From positions 1 through 9,563 of the forward strand of contig JAICJW010000149.1 of NCBI GenBank assembly GCA_025928215.1: a DNA stretch of 9,563 nucleotides, given 5' to 3'. Within the stretch, counting starts at the first letter, position 1. Each line of letters starts with the position of its first letter. The position numbers and the translations under genes were made by a program. A model generated the notes under the pieces. The model did not search any database. It was not told where the DNA came from and was given only the letters and a program-made list of their open reading frames with translations. The DNA comes from Chloroflexia bacterium (GTDB lineage: Bacteria; Chloroflexota; Chloroflexia; Thermomicrobiales; JALYUS01). Shown here in pieces: positions 6,047 to 9,563 of this stretch.

Positions 6047-6571
6047 CGTCGGCCCGGTGAGGGTTGCCTGCGCATGAGTGAGCCAGCGCAAGTTCGCTTC
6101 CACGTCCTCGATCGCCGCGTGCATCATCAATCGTCCGGTGCGGTCTTCGGGCGGCAGGGCGGCGACCTGGGCGGTCAGTTGGTCGCGGTCGCGCTCGTAG
6201 ATGCGCCGTTGCGCCGCGAGAAAGCGGGCGAGCGCCTCCGGTTGATCCTGCTCGACAAGAAAGACGAGTTTCAGCAGGGCTTCGTCTTTCGTTGGACGCT
6301 CCGCCGGAACAGGCTTGCCGATCCACTGGGCGAGCGCGGCCTGCCCCGCCGGGGTGAGCGCGTATTCCTTACGGTCCGGGAGATTATGCTGCGGGACGAT
6401 CTCGGTCAGAATCACGAGGCCATCCCGCTCCAGAGCGCGGAAAGCCTGGTAGACGTGACCGGGATTGATGTCCCACAGGCCATCGGTCATCTCACCCAGC
6501 GCGCGGCGAATGTCGTAGCCGTGGCGGATGCCGCGTGCGAGACACCAGAGAATTGCATAGCGAAGGGGCAT
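6035..6571 (-). CDS. PadR family transcriptional regulator
   Basis: 178 residues. Residues ~1-75 form the PadR winged helix: MPLRYAILWCLARGIRHGYDIRRAL, then GLWDINPGHVYQAFRALERDGLV, with the tell-tale GHVYQAFRxLERDGLV recognition segment and a wing with RKEYALTPAGQ. The C-terminal part (about 90-170) is the helical dimerisation domain, with RPTKDEALLKLVFL and a long helix RRIYERDRDQLTAQVAAL. PadR proteins usually repress genes for stress or efflux functions in response to small aromatics or drugs, and often bind short inverted repeats near their own promoter. The last four residues and the stop codon (6035-6037) lie in the right arm of the repeat island, so insertion of the repeat may have trimmed or replaced the original C-terminus. 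ATG 6571 follows a weak GAGGT. It is divergent from modA with two palindromes between them. Confidence 0.9.
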   Translation of the reverse strand: MPLRYAILWCLARGIRHGYDIRRALGEMTDGLWDINPGHVYQAFRALERDGLVILTEIVPQHNLPDRKEYALTPAGQAALAQWIGKPVPAERPTKDEALLKLVFLVEQDQPEALARFLAAQRRIYERDRDQLTAQVAALPPEDRTGRLMMHAAIEDVEANLRWLTHAQATLTGPTETA

Positions 6572-6606
6572 CGTGCATACCTCGTATCACCGTAGATCAT
6601 TGCAAC

Positions 6607-6625
6607 CTACATCGCGGTGATGTAG
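6607..6625. promoter_or_regulatory. Inverted repeat between padR and modA, possible PadR operator
   Basis: CTACATCGCGGTGATGTAG has 7-bp perfect arms (6607-6613 and 6619-6625) around a 5-nt centre, and a related ATCACCG (6587-6593) lies nearby. PadR-type sites contain ATGT/ACAT half-sites, so this could be the padR autoregulatory site. That is inference; no promoter elements are clear. Confidence 0.5.
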
Positions 6626-6636
6626 ATTGCCATGCG

Positions 6637-6654
6637 GTACACGGGCCAGTGTAC
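6637..6654. promoter_or_regulatory. Second palindrome upstream of modA
   Basis: GTACACGGGCCAGTGTAC has perfect 6-bp arms (6637-6642 and 6649-6654) around GGGCCA. It lies 38 nt before the modA start and may be a separate operator or lie in the modA leader. The binding protein is unknown. Confidence 0.4.
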
Positions 6655-6692
6655 AACGGCGTTGGCTGATGCACCATAACGGGAGGGTACCG

Positions 6693-7589
6693 ATGATCCA
6701 GCGTTTCCGTGGTGGCGTTCCCCTCCTCTGGTTCCTTGCTCTCTTGCTCACCGCGTGCGGCGGCAGTCCGGCGACCGGCACACCCGCTCCGACCAGCGAA
6801 CCCACGGTGGCGAATACCGCGCCGGTCGGGGCGACCGCAGTGTCCCTCTCCACAACTGGCACTGTCGCTGCCGTCAGCGGAACATTGACCGTCTTCGCGG
6901 CGGCCTCGCTCACGGAATCCTTCACTGAGATCAAAGGTATCTTTGAGAAGGCGAATCCCGGCGTCACTGTGCAATACAACTTTGGCGGCTCGCCGACGCT
7001 CGTCACGCAACTGACGCAAGGTGCCCCGGCGGATCTCTTCGCCTCCGCTGATCAGCCGAACATGGATAACGCCGTGAAGGGCGGGGTGATTGCGGGAACG
7101 CCGCAGATCTTCGCAAAGAATAAACTGGTCATCATCGTGCCGAAGGAGAATAACGCAGGCATCACGACGCCGAAAGACCTCGCCAAGCCGGGCATCAAAT
7201 TCGACACGGCGCAGGCGAGCGTCCCCGTCGGCGCGTACACGCAGCAGGCGCTGGATAACTTCAGCAAGTTGCCGGACTACGGGCCGGACTTCAAGGCGAG
7301 TGTGCATACGAACACGGTCTCGCAGGAGGACAATGTCAAGGCGATAGTCCAGAAGGTGCAGCTCGGTGAGGCGGATGCGGGCATCGTTTACGCGACAGAC
7401 GCGCAAGCGGCGAAGGACAAGCTGACGATTATCGCGATTCCGGATGCGCAGAATGTCATTGCCACGTATCCCGTCGCGCTCGTCAAGGGTGCGAAGCAGG
7501 CCGCGCTCGGTCAGAAATTCGTGGACTTCCTGCTCTCGGCAGATGGGCAGGCGATCTTGCAAAAGTACGGCTTCGCGCCCGGCATGTGA
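6693..7589 (+). CDS. modA: Molybdate-type ABC transporter substrate-binding lipoprotein
   Basis: 298 residues. A lipoprotein signal ends in a lipobox LLTAC, with Cys22 as the lipidation site, followed by a ~40-residue Ala/Pro/Ser/Thr linker. The mature domain starts at about 64 (TLTVFAAASLTESF), the hallmark ModA opening with the oxyanion-binding Ser72, then FGGSPTLVTQL with Ser100, and GAPADLFASAD. PVGAYTQQAL, EDNVKAIVQKVQLGEADAGIVYATDA and FVDFLLSADGQAILQKYGF complete a type 2 periplasmic-binding fold. It should bind molybdate, or perhaps tungstate, outside the membrane and pass it to the permease encoded next. GGGAGGG (6681-6687), 5 nt before ATG 6693, decides the start; the frame is open further up to 6627 but the lipobox then sits too deep. 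It forms an operon with modB (92-nt gap) and diverges from padR. Confidence 0.94.
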   Translation: MIQRFRGGVPLLWFLALLLTACGGSPATGTPAPTSEPTVANTAPVGATAVSLSTTGTVAAVSGTLTVFAAASLTESFTEIKGIFEKANPGVTVQYNFGGSPTLVTQLTQGAPADLFASADQPNMDNAVKGGVIAGTPQIFAKNKLVIIVPKENNAGITTPKDLAKPGIKFDTAQASVPVGAYTQQALDNFSKLPDYGPDFKASVHTNTVSQEDNVKAIVQKVQLGEADAGIVYATDAQAAKDKLTIIAIPDAQNVIATYPVALVKGAKQAALGQKFVDFLLSADGQAILQKYGFAPGM

Positions 7590-7616
7590 GAGAATCAGAC
7601 GCTGAAGACAGGTGGA

Positions 7617-7632
7617 GCAGGCTTGAGCCTGC
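7617..7632. repeat. Short hairpin between modA and modB
   Basis: GCAGGC TTGA GCCTGC forms a perfect 6-bp hairpin with a 4-nt loop, preceded by GGTGGA. There is no T-run after it, so it is not an obvious terminator. It resembles small repeat units common between genes in GC-rich genomes and might modulate modA versus modB expression. Confidence 0.45.
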
Positions 7633-7681
7633 AATCCAAAGGGCATCTGGCCACCGAGGTTGAGGAGAGCGGAATCAGCGG

Positions 7682-8590
7682 ATGAAGGTACTCGAACAGC
7701 CAGGCGAAGTTGTCGAGCCGGAGGAACGCACGCCCCTCCCCCGGCGGCATCGCCGCGTCCGGCGCGGCGCCTCAGTGCAGTTCGCGCTCCTCGCCGTATG
7801 CTCTATCGCGTTCGTGGTCTTCCTGCTGCTGCCGCTCTATGCGATCTTCTGGCAGTCATTACCGCATGGCGCGCTCTTCGCCGCGCTTCGCCTCCCGCTC
7901 GTGCGGGACGCGCTCCGCCTCAGCCTCGTCACGACCGCCATCGCGCTCGGCATCACCGTTCTGCTCGGCACTCCTGTTGCCTATCTGCTGGCGCGTCATC
8001 GCTTTCCCGGACACGGCTTGCTCGATTCGATTATTGATCTGCCGATGGTGCTGCCGCCCTCGGTGGCGGGGCTTGGCCTGCTGATCGCCTTCGGGCGGCG
8101 GGGGCTGCTCGGCGGCCCGCTGGAGGCGCTCGGCATCACGATCCCCTTCACGACCGTTGCGGTCATCATGGCGCAATGCTTCGTCGCCGCGCCGTTCTAC
8201 ATCAAGGCGGCGAAGGCGGGCTTCGCGGGGGTGGATCGGGAGTTGGAGATGGTCGCGGCGACGTTCGGCAGTTCAGGGTGGCACACCTTCACGCGGATCA
8301 CCGTGCCACTCGCTTTCCCGTCGCTGATGGGCGGGGCGGTGATGATGTGGTCCCGCGCATTGGGGGAGTTCGGGGCGACGATCTTCTTCGCGGGGAACCG
8401 CCAGGGCATTACCCAGACGATCCCGCTCGCCATCTTTCAGGAGGAGCAGGCGTCGCACTTCGATACGGCGCTCGCGATGTCCGCCGTGCTCGTCTGCGCC
8501 TCGTTCATCATCCTCGTCACCGTCAAGTGGCTCACCGCCCGCCTGCTCATCAACGATGATGACACCCTGCGGCCCATCGCGCGGCGATAA
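7682..8590 (+). CDS. modB: Molybdate-type ABC transporter permease
   Basis: 302 residues with about six hydrophobic helices (roughly 35-58, 80-103, 118-137, 156-176, 213-236, 264-286). The cytoplasmic EAA loop reads LEMVAATFGSSGWHTFTRIT and ends in VPLAFPSLMGG, the site that docks the ATPase. LPMVLPPSVAGLGLLIAFG and RALGEFGATIFFAGN are typical ModB segments. It has a ~30-residue basic cytoplasmic N-terminus. The protein should form the membrane channel for molybdate delivered by the ModA encoded upstream. No ATP-binding modC follows: the next gene is a convergent regulator, so the ATPase must be encoded elsewhere. The start at ATG 7682 has only a distant GAGGAG (14 nt), so a slightly different start is possible. 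The TAA stop lies inside the hairpin at 8584-8614. Confidence 0.93.
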   Translation: MKVLEQPGEVVEPEERTPLPRRHRRVRRGASVQFALLAVCSIAFVVFLLLPLYAIFWQSLPHGALFAALRLPLVRDALRLSLVTTAIALGITVLLGTPVAYLLARHRFPGHGLLDSIIDLPMVLPPSVAGLGLLIAFGRRGLLGGPLEALGITIPFTTVAVIMAQCFVAAPFYIKAAKAGFAGVDRELEMVAATFGSSGWHTFTRITVPLAFPSLMGGAVMMWSRALGEFGATIFFAGNRQGITQTIPLAIFQEEQASHFDTALAMSAVLVCASFIILVTVKWLTARLLINDDDTLRPIARR

Positions 8591-8614
8591 AGAGCGATGG
8601 GCGCTCTTTATCGC
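8584..8614. terminator. Shared bidirectional hairpin between modB and tetR
   Basis: Perfect 13-bp arms (8584-8596 and 8602-8614) flank the loop ATGGG. The modB TAA (8588-8590) and the tetR-type stop (8610-8608) both lie within the stem, so one palindrome ends both convergent genes. It has no long T-run on either side; it may work as a weak terminator or a 3'-end block. Confidence 0.7.
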
Positions 8615-9240
8615 GCGAGAATGCCGTTCATCAAGACCTGCTGCCGGTTCGAGATCAGTTCATCCAAATCCGCGCCGGTCAGCCGCATGCAATTGCGGGC
8701 GATGGAGACGAGGCTCGCTTCCGTCAGGTAGAGCGCCAATCCCTCCGGGGCATTCTCGGTGCGGATGCTGCCTGCTGCCTGCCCCGCCGCGATGATCTCC
8801 GCGACGAGCGGGAGATAGGAGAGGCTGCGCTGCGCCGCGTCCGCGCGATTCTGCTCGTGGTGCAGCAGTTCGCGGGCGGTGATGCAGAGGAAGGTCGGCC
8901 ACTGGATCGCCGCGTCCTTCGGGACATCGAGCGCCTGCCAGAGCAGCTTCGTCGGGTCCGTGCCGCTCTCCAACCCAGCGCGGATCGCCGCCAGCCGGTC
9001 GGACATATGGGCATCCATAAATTCGAGGATCATCAGCTCCTTGTAGGGGAAATAGTTGAAGACTGTGCCACGTGAAACGTCGCAGACGGCGGCGATATCC
9101 TCCAGCGTCACCGCGTCGAACCCTCGCGCGGAGAAGAGTTCGATGGCGGTATTGATGATCAGGCGACGCGTCTTGCGCTTCTTCCGCTCGCGTAGTGGGA
9201 GCGCGGCCTCGTCGGGTGAAATGGCTGTCAGTGTTTGCAT
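8608..9240 (-). CDS. TetR/AcrR family transcriptional regulator
   Basis: 210 residues. After a charged N-terminal arm, residues ~22-68 form the TetR helix-turn-helix: RRLIINTAIELFSARGFDAVTLEDIAAVCDVSRGTVFNYFPYKELM, with the usual V-S-R-G-T-V-F-N-Y-F recognition helix. The remaining ~140 residues are all-helical (LLWQALDVPKD, CITARELLHHEQN, PLVAEIIAAGQAAGSI, GLALYLTEASLVSIARNCMRL) and should form the ligand-binding and dimerisation domain. The ligand is unknown. A very strong site, GGAGGTGA, lies 8 nt before ATG 9240. The gene converges on modB and is read toward it, so it probably regulates either itself or the gene beginning at 9469 rather than the mod genes. A 10-mer GATATGATAT occurs upstream of both (9279-9270 and 9403-9412). 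Confidence 0.93.
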   Translation of the reverse strand: MQTLTAISPDEAALPLRERKKRKTRRLIINTAIELFSARGFDAVTLEDIAAVCDVSRGTVFNYFPYKELMILEFMDAHMSDRLAAIRAGLESGTDPTKLLWQALDVPKDAAIQWPTFLCITARELLHHEQNRADAAQRSLSYLPLVAEIIAAGQAAGSIRTENAPEGLALYLTEASLVSIARNCMRLTGADLDELISNRQQVLMNGILAR

Positions 9241-9269
9241 GATCGGTCACCTCCCTTTCAGGTTCAATC

Positions 9270-9279
9270 ATATCATATC
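9270..9279 (-). promoter_or_regulatory. AT-rich GATATGATAT motif in the tetR leader
   Basis: This 10-mer on the minus strand contains a TATGAT-like -10 candidate for the TetR gene. The same 10-mer recurs on the plus strand at 9403-9412 upstream of the gene starting at 9469, making a common operator or -10 plausible. No good -35 is visible. Confidence 0.35.
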
Positions 9280-9341
9280 AGTGTAGCAGAAGAAAGTGAG
9301 TACCGGCAAACGTGGGCTGTACGGAAAGATATGGGAAGTCC

Positions 9342-9398
9342 GAAGTTCGAGATTCGAGGTTTGAGAAATCTCACTCCGAACCTCGATCTTCGAACTTC
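9342..9398. repeat. 20-bp inverted-repeat hairpin with nested palindrome
   Basis: The arms 9342-9361 and 9379-9398 match at 17 of 20 positions (TTCGA-rich: GAAGTTCGA...TCGAGGTT). The 17-nt loop contains TGAGA-AA-TCTCA (9362-9373), a smaller palindrome. The TTCGAACTTC-type motif belongs to a class of dispersed repeats I have seen in several bacterial genomes. The mismatches are clustered mid-stem. It lies between two genes facing apart, so termination of the TetR transcript is not its role. Confidence 0.65.
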
Positions 9399-9468
9399 AC
9401 CGGATATGATATAAACAATCGGAAGAAGGACCACTTGCGAGGTCTGTCGTGAGGGAGAGAACGGGCGC

Positions 9469-9563
9469 ATGATGTACTTCAAGCTCAATGATTATGTGAC
9501 GACTACCCGCGAATACCCCTACCATCACGTCTTCGGGCATATCCCGCAGGGGACGCAGTTTAC
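9469..9563 (+). CDS. Hypothetical protein, 3'-partial
   Basis: An open frame starts with two ATGs (9469 and 9472) preceded by the purine-rich GAGGGAG (9451-9457), 11 nt upstream, and runs open to the window end. The 31 visible residues begin MMYFKLNDYVTTTREYPYHH and contain VFGHIPQGTQF. I do not recognise the family, and no domain can be assigned from so little. GATATGATAT (9403-9412) lies 56 nt upstream. Confidence 0.5.
   Translation, partial: MMYFKLNDYVTTTREYPYHHVFGHIPQGTQF

Noticed and set aside
5844..6077. Small open frames through the palindromic repeat on both strands
   Set aside because: Their peptides are the translated repeat itself (CVLCVSAVHAVHAV-type), a known artefact of this repeat class.
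6597..7646. Minus-strand open frame of 349 codons antisense to modA
   Set aside because: modA matches its family along its entire length with lipobox and ribosome site; the antisense translation is Arg-rich and featureless.
284..9488. A defence island or other new multigene system
   Set aside because: Apart from the decayed toxin-antitoxin pair I find no nuclease, helicase, methylase or effector genes; neighbours belong to unrelated metabolic and regulatory families.

Overview
The window looks like a chromosomal stretch of a GC-rich bacterium, most plausibly Chloroflexota (Thermomicrobia-like). That is inferred from two F420-type luciferase-like oxidoreductases, a sortase-motif surface protein, a stand-alone Lrp/RAM protein, a free-standing double Clp N-domain protein and dispersed GCAGAGGACGCAGAG-type repeats. 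No single marker gene fixes the taxonomy. I see no rRNA, tRNA, CRISPR array, transposase or prophage gene.

Layout. Bases 1-619 hold a HigB/RelE-type toxin (5' end outside the window) broken by an in-frame TGA, overlapping by ATGA with an intact XRE-type antitoxin. A perfect -10 box and strong ribosome site then lead into an F420-dependent oxidoreductase (679-1542). It converges on a secreted LPKTG-anchored protein (2326-1574, GTG start). Divergent from that is a two-gene unit with a TGATG junction: a stand-alone RAM-domain protein (2492-2896) and a DUF952-NUDIX fusion (2896-3702). A decayed sugar-phosphate isomerase/epimerase (3718-4297, possible debris to 4381) follows and abuts the 3' end of a second F420-dependent oxidoreductase (5317-4382). 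Next are a double Clp N-domain protein (5856-5374), a palindromic repeat island (5885-6046) and a PadR regulator (6571-6035) whose stop codon lies inside that repeat.

Divergent from padR is a molybdate-type transporter pair, modA (lipoprotein, 6693-7589) and modB (permease, 7682-8590). The ATPase modC is not next to modB. modB and a convergent TetR regulator (9240-8608) share a perfect 13-bp hairpin containing both stop codons. Beyond the TetR promoter region lie a second hairpin repeat (9342-9398) and the first 31 codons of an unrecognised gene running off the window.

How the genes relate. The clearest functional units are the padR/modAB divergon, the RAM + DUF952-NUDIX pair, and the former toxin-antitoxin locus. 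Two broken genes (toxin and isomerase) plus several dispersed palindromes suggest a gene-turnover region rather than one coherent new system. The most novel-looking protein is the DUF952-NUDIX fusion; I find no complete undescribed system.
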